A stretch of DNA of 15,700 bases. Origin: CAYLZW01 sp964388085 (lineage in GTDB: Bacteria; Myxococcota; UBA727; CAYLZW01). The stretch is taken from positions 1 to 15,700 of the forward strand of contig CAYLZW010000120.1 of assembly GCA_964388085.1 (NCBI GenBank). Direction: 5' to 3'. Shown in pieces: positions 10,338 through 15,700 of the stretch. The translations under genes and the position numbers were made by a program. Positions within the stretch are counted from its first letter, which is position 1, and every line of letters starts with the position of its first letter. Under the pieces are notes generated by a model. The model was not told the origin of the DNA. It saw nothing but the letters and a program-made list of their open reading frames with translations, and ran no database searches.

Positions 10338-10430
10338 CTCCGCATCGGAGAGCCAGACAGGATGGAGCCACCGCGAGGGGGCTTCACGTTCAGGACAAAC
10401 CACCTTCCTTGGGAGGGGGGAGGTTTATCC
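10338..10430 (+). ncRNA. Candidate structured 5' leader of the PAS-LuxR gene (three tandem stem-loops)
   Basis: Three successive inverted repeats on the plus strand: CTCCG-CAT-CGGAG (10338-10350); GGAGCCACC-GCGA-GGGGGCTTC (10364-10385), 9 paired positions with one mismatch and a GNRA-type GCGA loop; and a long imperfect repeat 10393-10430 starting GGACAAACC and ending GGTTTATCC, with about 16 pairable positions including G-U pairs and two mismatches. It ends 36 bases before the ATG of the regulator. A cis-acting RNA is an inference; the repeats themselves are seen. Confidence 0.4.
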
Positions 10431-10466
10431 AGCCGGCCAGCCCGGTGCGAAAAGGTTTTACGATCC

Positions 10467-11099
10467 ATGATGACGACGAAGAACACCGTCGCCCCGACGT
10501 CCTACGGTACGAGGGGTGTTGAGGCTTCCGGGAACCAATGCCTCGGAAGCATGTCGAAGAGCCGCGCCCCGGTGCTGGCGCTGGATGCGAGGGGACAGAT
10601 CGTCTCCTGGAACGCAGCCTGCGAGCGCCTGGCCGGGATGCCGAGCGAAGACGCGCGCGGAAAGACCTGCACCGAGGTCTTCGCGCTCATGAGCGGCGAC
10701 ACCGAGCGCACCTTCGTCCCGCCGCGCGCCGGCGTGCCGATGGACGCGTTCGAGGTCCACGCGCGGACCGCCACGGGCATGCGCCGCCTGGCCATGATCC
10801 CGGTCCCTCTCGATCCCGAAGCCCAGAGCGGAGCTGCCTGGGCCTACGTGATCTACCCGCTGCCCCCGAGCCTGTCCGACGAGGATCGTCGGGCGAGCCG
10901 CCAGGAGCTCGGTCTCACGCAGCGTGAGCTCGAGGTCGTGGAGCTTCTGGCCCAAGGCAAGTCCACCGAGGACATCGCCGCGGACCTGGCCATCGCGCGC
11001 ACCACGGCGAGGAACCACATTCAGTCGATCCTGCAGAAGCTCAACGTGCACTCCCGCCTCGAAGCGGTCGCGCACCTGCGTCGCCACGGCGTCGTCTGA
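10467..11099 (+). CDS. PAS-LuxR family transcriptional regulator
   Basis: 210 residues from the chosen start. A PAS domain spans about 33-130 (APVLALDARGQIVSWNAACERLAG, then GKTCTEVF and a C-terminal strand AWAYVIYPL). A LuxR-type helix-turn-helix spans 148-210 (LGLTQRELEVVELLAQGKSTEDIAADL, then TTARNHIQSILQKLNVHSRLEAVAHL). There is no receiver domain, so the PAS domain, not phosphorylation, should set activity; the ligand is unknown. Cys25, Cys52 and Cys68 are present in and before the PAS domain. The ATG at 10467 has AAAGG 11 bases upstream and another ATG immediately after it; an alternative ATG at 10551 would remove 28 residues but keep both domains. It is divergent from the unknown-bolA operon and is followed by a long hairpin. 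Target genes are unknown. Confidence 0.87.
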   Translation: MMTTKNTVAPTSYGTRGVEASGNQCLGSMSKSRAPVLALDARGQIVSWNAACERLAGMPSEDARGKTCTEVFALMSGDTERTFVPPRAGVPMDAFEVHARTATGMRRLAMIPVPLDPEAQSGAAWAYVIYPLPPSLSDEDRRASRQELGLTQRELEVVELLAQGKSTEDIAADLAIARTTARNHIQSILQKLNVHSRLEAVAHLRRHGVV

Positions 11100-11146
11100 G
11101 CCACGCACCCCAATGAGCGTCGACGGGCCTGCGGGCTCGTTTGACG

Positions 11147-11191
11147 ACGAGAGCGCCCGGATCGGCTTTGGCTGATCCGGGCGCTTCTCGT
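11147..11191 (+). terminator. Long hairpin after the PAS-LuxR gene, probable terminator
   Basis: The left arm ACGAGAGCGCCCGGATC (11147-11163) pairs with GATCCGGGCGCTTCTCGT (11174-11191) with one bulged base, around a 10-base loop (GGCTTTGGCT). It starts 48 bases after the stop. There is no true T run after it (TGGCTGACC), so termination may be factor-assisted or the element may have another role. Confidence 0.7.
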
Positions 11192-11460
11192 TGGCTGACC
11201 CGAACCGCCTATGGCATGGCGGCCGTCACCTCCTCGCAAGCCTCTTGGCCCTCCTCATCAGCTGCGCAGAATTCCACGCTGCCGTGGAAGCCCTGCTCAT
11301 CAAGCGCTCGTCACCTGTGACGCGAAGCTCTCGTCCGTGCCGGGCTGTAGCGCGGTCGTCGAGGTGCTCTGACCTCGACGCGATACCGCCGCGGCCCCCG
11401 CCTGCGCGATTCGCCGAGGGCTTACCCGAGCGAACGGCAGAATTTCTGGCTGCCGATACC
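11192..11460. other. Intergenic region with a gene-like remnant
   Basis: Together with 11100-11146 this makes about 360 bases without an intact gene. On the minus strand, 11209-11310 is an open 33-codon stretch ending in TAG whose residues look coding (EQGFHGSVEFCAADEEG, then CEEVTAAMP), but it has no start codon at its head and an in-frame TGA directly upstream. It may be the end of a decayed or frameshifted secreted-protein gene, or chance. Nothing else is recognisable. Confidence 0.35.
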
Positions 11461-12240
11461 TCAGCTCTCGACGACGACCCGCTTGAAGAACGCCGCGTGT
11501 GGGCCCGTGTAGCCCTCGCGCAGCTCGGCGAACCAGTCGCTGGCCGTCAGGGTCCTGCCCTCGTCCCTCGTCGAGAGCGGATGCTCGGCCCAGCCCTGAA
11601 ACGTGCGGTCGAGCAGCACGCAGTGCTCGAGCACGATGAGCAGCGCGGTCTGGAGCTGGCGTTCGCTGAGCTCGAGCGGATCTTGCGGCAGGTAACCCGG
11701 GCGTTGCCCCTCATCAGCGTCCTTGGCCGAGCGCGGACGGCGCACCCAGACGGCGTTGCCGAACCAGAAGTCGGCGCCGCTCGGCCGCTCGCTGCGCTGA
11801 AAGAGATCGATCTGCTCGGCCACCTGAAAGGGCGGCGGCTGACGCACCACCCGCTCGAGCTCGACGACGTCACGCAAGAGCCGCTGCCGTCGCGCCGAGT
11901 AGGCCTTCTTCGGCAACAGCTCGCTGAAGCGCTCGAGCAGCGGACGACGACGCCAGGCGAGCACCTGCTTGCCGCTCAGCTCGCGGGCGAAGAACGTCTG
12001 GTGCACGGCGACGACGTGCGCCTCGAGCGCCGTCAGCGCGTAGCTGAGGCAACGCAGCCGAAGCTCGACGGGACGCCAGCGCTCGGCGGGCGAGCCCGGC
12101 GTCTCGCTCGCCTCGGCAAGCCCACGAAAGGCCGCGCGCGCGAAGCCGAGAAACACCGGCCCCGGCGAGCGCACGGTCGGCACGGAGCGCTGGCGCGCGT
12201 GGCGCCGCTCGGGAGGGTCGACGAGGAGCCGCGGACACAC
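11461..12240 (-). CDS. Unrecognised helical protein, start uncertain
   Basis: The frame is open from 12480, but the convincing protein begins near the GTG codons at 12240, 12183 or 12174; there is no ATG in the useful range and no clear ribosome binding site, so 12240 (259 residues) is the outer choice. From SPGPVFLGFARAAFRGLAEA on, the sequence is largely helical: RPVELRLRCLSYALTALEAHVVAVHQTFFARE, then RRPLLERFSELLPKK and LLRDVVELERVVRQ, followed by QIDLFQRSERPSGADFWFGNAVWV, LSERQLQTALLIVLEHCVLLDRTF and a TASDWFAELREGYTGPHAAF end. The first helices vaguely recall HEPN-like four-helix bundles, but the R-x4-6-H motif is not there, so I make no assignment. No signal peptide or membrane span. 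It is divergent from the lipoprotein pair, and the composition is normal for the window. Confidence 0.68.
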   Translation of the reverse strand: MCPRLLVDPPERRHARQRSVPTVRSPGPVFLGFARAAFRGLAEASETPGSPAERWRPVELRLRCLSYALTALEAHVVAVHQTFFARELSGKQVLAWRRRPLLERFSELLPKKAYSARRQRLLRDVVELERVVRQPPPFQVAEQIDLFQRSERPSGADFWFGNAVWVRRPRSAKDADEGQRPGYLPQDPLELSERQLQTALLIVLEHCVLLDRTFQGWAEHPLSTRDEGRTLTASDWFAELREGYTGPHAAFFKRVVVES

Positions 12241-12400
12241 GCGCCCATGCTCGCGTGCCGGAGGGCTCCACGCTAGTTTTGTGCCCTGGCTCGTCTGCCG
12301 CTCCTCGGGTCCGGAGCGTAGGGACACGTCCCCGCCAAGTCGGTGTAGGCTCGCCCGGTGACGACCTGGAACCCTGGCTTCGGCGGCTGAGGAGCGTTCG
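12241..12400. promoter_or_regulatory. Divergent promoter region between the unrecognised gene and the lipoprotein operon
   Basis: 160 bases. It contains a short dyad GGGAC-AC-GTCCC at 12321-12332, a possible operator. GAGGAG at 12389-12394 is the ribosome binding site of the first lipoprotein gene and lies 6 bases before its GTG, which decides that start. No reliable -35/-10 is visible. Confidence 0.45.
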
Positions 12401-12898
12401 GTGACGACGACGATGAAGGCACTGCTTCTGCCGGCGCTGCTCGCGGGCCTCGCCTTTGCGGCCGCGTGCGCGCCGCCCACGGTGCCCTACCGCCTGCGCT
12501 TTCCCTCGGAGGAGACCTTCCTGCTCGCCTCGACCGCGCGCGTCGACGTGTATGACGGCACGCTCGAGGGCGAAGGCAGCCCCGACGCCATCTGCCGCGC
12601 GCTCAGCGTCGGACAACCCGCCCCCGTCGCCACGCTGGCCTCCACCGGCAAGCGCGACGTCTGCGAGTTCTTGAGCTCGCCGGGGCTGACCATCGACGTC
12701 GACACCGGCCGGCTCGTGCTGTTCGCCGAGGCCGAGGCCGAGGACGGCACCAAGCTCTTGCGTGGCTGCGCTGTCGTCGACGTGTTCGCCGAAACGGAGG
12801 CGGTCGAGGTGCAGCTCTCGACGCTGCCGACCTATCCGGACGCCCCCACCCCCTCGTGTCCCAACCAACAGGCCAAGTGCGGATCGAGCGACTGCTGA
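12401..12898 (+). CDS. Small Cys-containing lipoprotein, function unknown
   Basis: 165 residues. MTTTMKALLLPALLAGLAFAAAC is a lipoprotein signal peptide: a hydrophobic core followed by AFAAAC, with Cys23 as the predicted lipidated residue; the lipobox is Ala-rich rather than canonical Leu-Ala-Gly. The mature part (about 140 residues) looks like a single beta domain: YRLRFPSEETFLLASTARVDVYDG, AICRALSVGQ, STGKRDVCEF, DTGRLVLFAEAEAEDGTKLLRGCAVVDVF. Cys65, Cys88, Cys123 and three C-terminal Cys (153, 160, 165; end SCPNQQAKCGSSDC) suggest disulphides. The start is GTG at 12401 because GAGGAG is 6 bases before it; the ATG at 12413 would put the site too far. The second lipoprotein gene begins 24 bases later, so the two are likely an operon and may form one surface complex. 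No catalytic motif. Confidence 0.83.
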   Translation: MTTTMKALLLPALLAGLAFAAACAPPTVPYRLRFPSEETFLLASTARVDVYDGTLEGEGSPDAICRALSVGQPAPVATLASTGKRDVCEFLSSPGLTIDVDTGRLVLFAEAEAEDGTKLLRGCAVVDVFAETEAVEVQLSTLPTYPDAPTPSCPNQQAKCGSSDC

Positions 12899-12922
12899 TC
12901 CCGAGGCCGTGAAGGTGCGCAG

Positions 12923-14278
12923 ATGGATCGCTCCGCGCTTGGCTCCCGGCTCGTCCTGCTGGTCGCGCTGCTCTCGAGCGCGCTCGTCGCCGCGGCGTGC
13001 CCTCCCGAGGGCGAGTGCCAGGCGTACAACGACTGCCCCATCGGGCAGTACTGCCGGGAGGGCACCTGCGTCGATCCCGACCCGCCGGTTGGGGAAGGTG
13101 AGGGCGAGGGCGAGGGCGAAGGGGAAGGTGAGGGTGAGGGCGAGGGCGAGGGCGAAGGCGAAGGCGGGGACGCCGGGCCGCGCCCCGATGGCGGTGTGCC
13201 GAACCAGGAAGAGATCCAGATCGACACCGTCGAGGAGGTGCCGTGGATCCAGCGCGACCCGGCCGACGCGAACCGCATCCTGTTCGCCGAGCGCCTCGAG
13301 AGCGGCGCGCAGCTGACCATCGACCGCGTGCGCGCCATCGACATCGCCGGCGAGCGCGTCGTGCCCGGACAGGTCTACGACCTGACGACCATGATCGACG
13401 GCGCGTGCAAGGTCGACTCGATCGTGTTCGACCCGGCGCCGGACGAGACCTGGTTCAACTGCGATCTGCCGCCCGCGCTGCGCATCGTCTTTGGCGACAA
13501 CGTGGCGCAGCCAGGCAACAGCGAGAGCGAGGCTGCGCACATCGTGCACCGTGTACCCGGCGTCGGCGGCGACTTCGTGCGCCTGCTGGTGGCCGCGCGC
13601 GGCGGCGCGTTGCGCTCGCTGCAGCTGCGAAACACCGACGGCCTCGGCCAGGAACGCCATGAGGACACGCTGCAGACACCGCTCAGCGGCGTGCGGCAGA
13701 TCTTCGACCTCGCCGCCGCCGGGGTCCCCGGCACGCACGTGCTCGTGCACGCGGCTGGACAGCTCGTGCCGCTCTCGCGCGATCCGGGCACCGAGGCCTG
13801 GAAGCCGACGGCGGCCCTCAACACCATCACGCTCCCGGCCACGACGCACCTGGTGCTGCCCATCGCCGACATCGAGGCGGACGGCACCGCGACGTCGCCG
13901 AACCAGCCGAACTACCTGACCATCGAGCCGGGGACCGGGCTCGTGCGCTTTTGGACCTACGAGCAGGGCCAGGAGCGGCTCACCGCGACGCGCTTCGAGA
14001 GCAACCCGCAGTACCAGGGGCCACCGCCCGCCGCGAGCGAGCGGCCGCTCTTCACCGCCGCGCCGTCGGGGAGCTTCGTCTTCTACGCCCGAGCCGACGG
14101 CAAGAAGATCTATCGCCTCCCCCTCGTGACGGGCGGCGACCTGCTCGTGCGCCAGGCGCTGCTCGACAACCCGACGCGCATCATCTCCGGTCTGCTCGCC
14201 GTCGACGACGATACGGTGTGGGTCTCTTACGCCAACGAGAACCTCGTCGAGCGGATCTCCGTCGACCAGCCGCAGTAG
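12923..14278 (+). CDS. Lipoprotein with Cys-rich knot, Gly-Glu linker and large beta-rich domain
   Basis: 451 residues. Signal peptide MDRSALGSRLVLLVALLSSALVAAAC with Cys26 as the probable lipidated residue. Next comes a small Cys motif (CPPEGECQAYNDCPIGQYC, then CVDPD), a knot widespread in secreted Myxococcota proteins. Residues 57-81 are an alternating Gly-Glu linker of about 12 repeats. From about 95 to the end is a beta-rich domain with repeated strands (NRILFAERLES, TWFNCDLPPALRIVFGDN, THLVLPIADIEADG, GTGLVRFWTYEQGQE, GSFVFYARADGKKIYRLPL, DDTVWVSYANENLVERI), consistent with a beta-propeller, although no blade signature is decisive. This suggests outer-membrane display of the domain on a charged spacer. 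AAGGTG lies 5 bases before the ATG. It follows the smaller lipoprotein by 24 bases. A 10-bp inverted repeat comes just after the stop. Confidence 0.9.
   Translation: MDRSALGSRLVLLVALLSSALVAAACPPEGECQAYNDCPIGQYCREGTCVDPDPPVGEGEGEGEGEGEGEGEGEGEGEGEGGDAGPRPDGGVPNQEEIQIDTVEEVPWIQRDPADANRILFAERLESGAQLTIDRVRAIDIAGERVVPGQVYDLTTMIDGACKVDSIVFDPAPDETWFNCDLPPALRIVFGDNVAQPGNSESEAAHIVHRVPGVGGDFVRLLVAARGGALRSLQLRNTDGLGQERHEDTLQTPLSGVRQIFDLAAAGVPGTHVLVHAAGQLVPLSRDPGTEAWKPTAALNTITLPATTHLVLPIADIEADGTATSPNQPNYLTIEPGTGLVRFWTYEQGQERLTATRFESNPQYQGPPPAASERPLFTAAPSGSFVFYARADGKKIYRLPLVTGGDLLVRQALLDNPTRIISGLLAVDDDTVWVSYANENLVERISVDQPQ
13091..13165 (+). repeat. GGNGAR codon tandem repeat encoding the Gly-Glu linker
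   Basis: About 12 tandem hexamers of the type GGTGAG, GGCGAG or GGCGAA. All third-position variants keep Gly-Glu, so the peptide is conserved while the DNA varies slightly, a sign of selection on the linker or of an ageing repeat. Confidence 0.9.
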
Positions 14279-14281
14279 CCC

Positions 14282-14310
14282 AGCGCATGCGGCGACGCAG
14301 CGCATGCGCT
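14282..14310. terminator. Palindromic hairpin directly after the lipoprotein operon
   Basis: AGCGCATGCG (14282-14291) pairs with CGCATGCGCT (14301-14310) across a 9-base loop; CAGCGCATGCG is also directly repeated at 14281 and 14298. It starts 3 bases after the stop codon. No T tract follows, so it is only a possible terminator. Confidence 0.5.
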
Positions 14311-14387
14311 GACCCAGTGATGCGTGATGCAGTGATGCAGTGATGCAGTGACCCAGTGACGTAGCGATGCGTGACGGCGTGATTGCG
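14310..14387. repeat. 8-bp degenerate tandem repeat (consensus TGATGCAG)
   Basis: About ten consecutive units: TGACCCAG, TGATGCG, three perfect TGATGCAG (14325-14348), TGACCCAG, TGACGTAG, CGATGCG, TGACGGCG, TGATTGCG. The perfect core is in the middle and the edges are eroded, as expected of a slipped-strand array. It is non-coding. Confidence 0.85.
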
Positions 14388-14672
14388 GCGCGCGCCGATC
14401 GAGCGGCGCGACGAGGCCGCTGCGAGCGCAGCGCGTGCAGACGCGCTCTGTGCGCGGTCTAACGCAAAGGCAGACATGAGGAGCCGAGGTGTTATGCTCC
14501 TCACTCCTCGTTGATCTCCGTCGATGGGATCTCGCGGGCTGGCCTCGTCGCCGCCACGCGGAGTGTGGACGCTTTTGCGCCGACGTTCGCTCGTGTGAGC
14601 GCCGTGCGTGCTGTTCGCCCCCATCGACCCGCCTACAGCGTGTAGCGCACGTGACCGCACAGGAGCCTTGCC
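14388..14672. other. Intergenic region upstream of ablB
   Basis: No supported gene. GAGGAG (14478-14483) faces CTCCTC at 14497-14502 and again at 14504-14509, so alternative short stem-loops are possible, and a 12-codon frame ATGAGGAGC...TGA (14476-14514) overlaps them. GTTATGCT near 14491 is a weak -10 lookalike. AGGAG at 14661-14665 is the ablB ribosome binding site. Confidence 0.45.
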
Positions 14673-15700
14673 ATGGGTGACATTCTTCGAGCCACTCGCA
14701 ACGACGTTTCGATCCCCGCGAAGACGGCGGCGATCGTCTCGCTGCCCGAGCGCTCACCGCCGAGCGAGTGGGCGCAGACGCAGCCCACCGACAAGCGCAT
14801 GGGGCTCGTGCGCCTGACGCTCGATCGCGGCGTGAAGACGACGGTGATCGGCACGCTGTACGGGCTCGACTTCGAGATCGACGGCGAGGGCTATAGCTGC
14901 AAGCTGTTCTTCGACTGGTACAACCGCCGCCTCAAGGTCATCGACTACGAGGCCACCGATTACCAGGCGCTGACCGAGCGGCTCGCCTGGCTCGCCGAGC
15001 AGAACCACTTCGACAAGATCTTCTTCAAGGCCACCAAGGACGACTGGCAGGAGTTCTTGCGGCACGGCTACATGCTCGAGGGCATCCTGCGCTACTACTT
15101 CAAGGGCGAGGACGCCTATGTGCTCTCGAAGTTTCGCTCCACCGATCGCGTGACCAGCGAGCACCTCATCGAGGAGAGCGACATCATCGAGCGCCTCATG
15201 CGGCAGGGGGGCAAGAAGGCCCCGCGCGCGCTGCCCGCGGGCTACCAGATGTTCGCCTGCGGACCCGAGCACATCCCCGAGCTGGTGCTGCTCTACCGCC
15301 GCGTGTTCGAGACCTACCCAAGCCCGCTGACGCACCCCGACTACATCCTCGCCACCATGGAGCGGAACGTCGTCTACCGCGCCATCTCCGACGAGAACGG
15401 CCGCATCGTCAGCGCCGCCAGCGCCGAGTGCTCGGACAAGCACTCGAACGCCGAGATGACCGACTGCGCCACGCACCCGGACCAACGCGGCAAGAGCCTG
15501 ATGTCGCACATCCTGTCCGCGCTCGAGGGCGATCTCGAGGCGCGCGGCATCCACACGGGCTACACGCTCGCGCGCGCCCGCAGCGTCGGTATGAACCGCG
15601 TGTTCTTCGGCCTCGGCTACGAGTACTCGGGGCGCCTCGTGAACAACTGCGACATTTATGGGCAGTTCGAGGACATGAACATCTGGGTGAAGCGGCTATA
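14673..15700 (+). CDS. ablB: Beta-lysine N6-acetyltransferase (3' end outside window)
   Basis: GNAT-family acetyltransferase that acetylates beta-lysine to N-epsilon-acetyl-beta-lysine, a compatible solute; the beta-lysine comes from lysine 2,3-aminomutase (AblA). 342 codons are visible and the frame is open at the window end, though the last block shown (FEDMNIWVKRL) is the usual C-terminus of the family, so little is missing. Recognised motifs: KIFFKATKDDW and GYMLEGILRYYFKGEDAYVLSKF in the N-terminal part; CATHPDQRGKSLMSHIL as the acetyl-CoA loop; and ARARSVGMNRVFFGLGYEYSGRLVNNCDI near the end. About 50 residues precede the region I expect to be the family start; an in-frame Met43 (RMGLVRL) is an alternative, but AGGAG 7 bases before 14673 supports the long form. 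CDIYGQ replaces the common CNICGG. No ablA is in the window; it may lie downstream. Confidence 0.92.
   Translation, partial: MGDILRATRNDVSIPAKTAAIVSLPERSPPSEWAQTQPTDKRMGLVRLTLDRGVKTTVIGTLYGLDFEIDGEGYSCKLFFDWYNRRLKVIDYEATDYQALTERLAWLAEQNHFDKIFFKATKDDWQEFLRHGYMLEGILRYYFKGEDAYVLSKFRSTDRVTSEHLIEESDIIERLMRQGGKKAPRALPAGYQMFACGPEHIPELVLLYRRVFETYPSPLTHPDYILATMERNVVYRAISDENGRIVSAASAECSDKHSNAEMTDCATHPDQRGKSLMSHILSALEGDLEARGIHTGYTLARARSVGMNRVFFGLGYEYSGRLVNNCDIYGQFEDMNIWVKRL

Larger units (their letters stand above)
10229..10466. promoter_or_regulatory. Divergent intergenic region with palindrome and structured leader
   Basis: 238 bases between the divergent unknown/bolA operon and the PAS-LuxR gene. 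It is slightly less GC-rich than its neighbours around 10285-10345. It holds a 16-bp perfect palindrome and three consecutive stem-loops (listed separately), arranged without overlap. No confident -35/-10 pair can be called. A 62-residue minus-strand frame (10298-10486) and an 86-residue plus-strand frame (10262-10522) exist here but have no ribosome binding site or family resemblance. Confidence 0.6.

Noticed and set aside
10298..10486. 62-residue minus-strand frame in the PAS-LuxR leader
   Set aside because: No ribosome binding site, no family resemblance, and it overlaps the inverted repeats that explain its composition.
11191..12276. 361-residue plus-strand open frame
   Set aside because: TTG start inside a hairpin, antisense to the more protein-like 11461-12240 gene, composition of a shadow.
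11870..14305. 811-residue minus-strand open frame across the lipoprotein genes
   Set aside because: Antisense to two well-supported lipoprotein genes with ribosome binding sites and signal peptides; its sequence is Arg/Gly/Ala-rich shadow composition and it spans non-coding repeats.
14310..14387. CRISPR array
   Set aside because: The units are 8 bp and contiguous, with no spacers.
14476..14514. 12-residue leader peptide upstream of ablB
   Set aside because: Possible frame, but it has no ribosome binding site of its own before the first ATG, no biased codons typical of attenuation, and ablB is not a classical attenuated gene.

Overview
The window is GC-rich (coding GC mostly above 65%) and densely packed with bacterial genes. 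The secreted-protein repertoire points to a delta-proteobacterial/Myxococcota-like organism: small Cys-rich lipoproteins, a lipoprotein with a long Gly-Glu linker, a TPR protein with two C-terminal membrane spans, and a tail-fibre-like surface protein. The housekeeping genes are consistent with this, but the assignment is an inference from style, not from a marker gene. I see no tRNA, rRNA, CRISPR array, transposase or phage gene.

Layout. (1) 1-1467: 3' two-thirds of a membrane pyrophosphatase (hppA) with K+-dependence signatures, closed by a strong intrinsic terminator. (2) 1557-2285: a secreted surface protein, convergent with (3) a FmdB-type zinc-ribbon protein with a serine-rich tail (2309-2707, minus). 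(4) A 301-bp divergent intergenic region, then ribA (GTP cyclohydrolase II), a TPR/membrane protein and an unrecognised 300-aa protein, all plus strand, to 5443. A 12-bp perfect inverted repeat separates this block from (5) a minus-strand block read from 10228 down to 5549: unknown 156-aa protein, bolA, a stand-alone PAS protein, gatB, an unknown protein whose GTG overlaps the gatB stop, and mtnA. (6) A 238-bp divergent region with a 16-bp perfect palindrome and three consecutive stem-loops, then a PAS-LuxR regulator (10467-11099) with a long hairpin after it. (7) An unrecognised minus-strand gene (11461 to about 12240) facing away from (8) two lipoprotein genes in a likely operon (12401-14278). 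(9) A 394-bp gap with an 8-bp tandem repeat, then ablB (beta-lysine N6-acetyltransferase), cut by the window end.

How the genes fit together. Recognisable functions are mostly independent: energy coupling from pyrophosphate (hppA), riboflavin precursor synthesis (ribA), methionine salvage (mtnA), tRNA-dependent amidation (gatB), Fe-S/redox trafficking (bolA) and osmolyte synthesis (ablB). No obvious defence or mobile system is present. The best places to look for something new are the structured leader of the PAS-LuxR gene, the gatB-linked unknown and PAS genes, the unknown-bolA pair, and the orphan proteins at 4541-5443 and 11461-12240.
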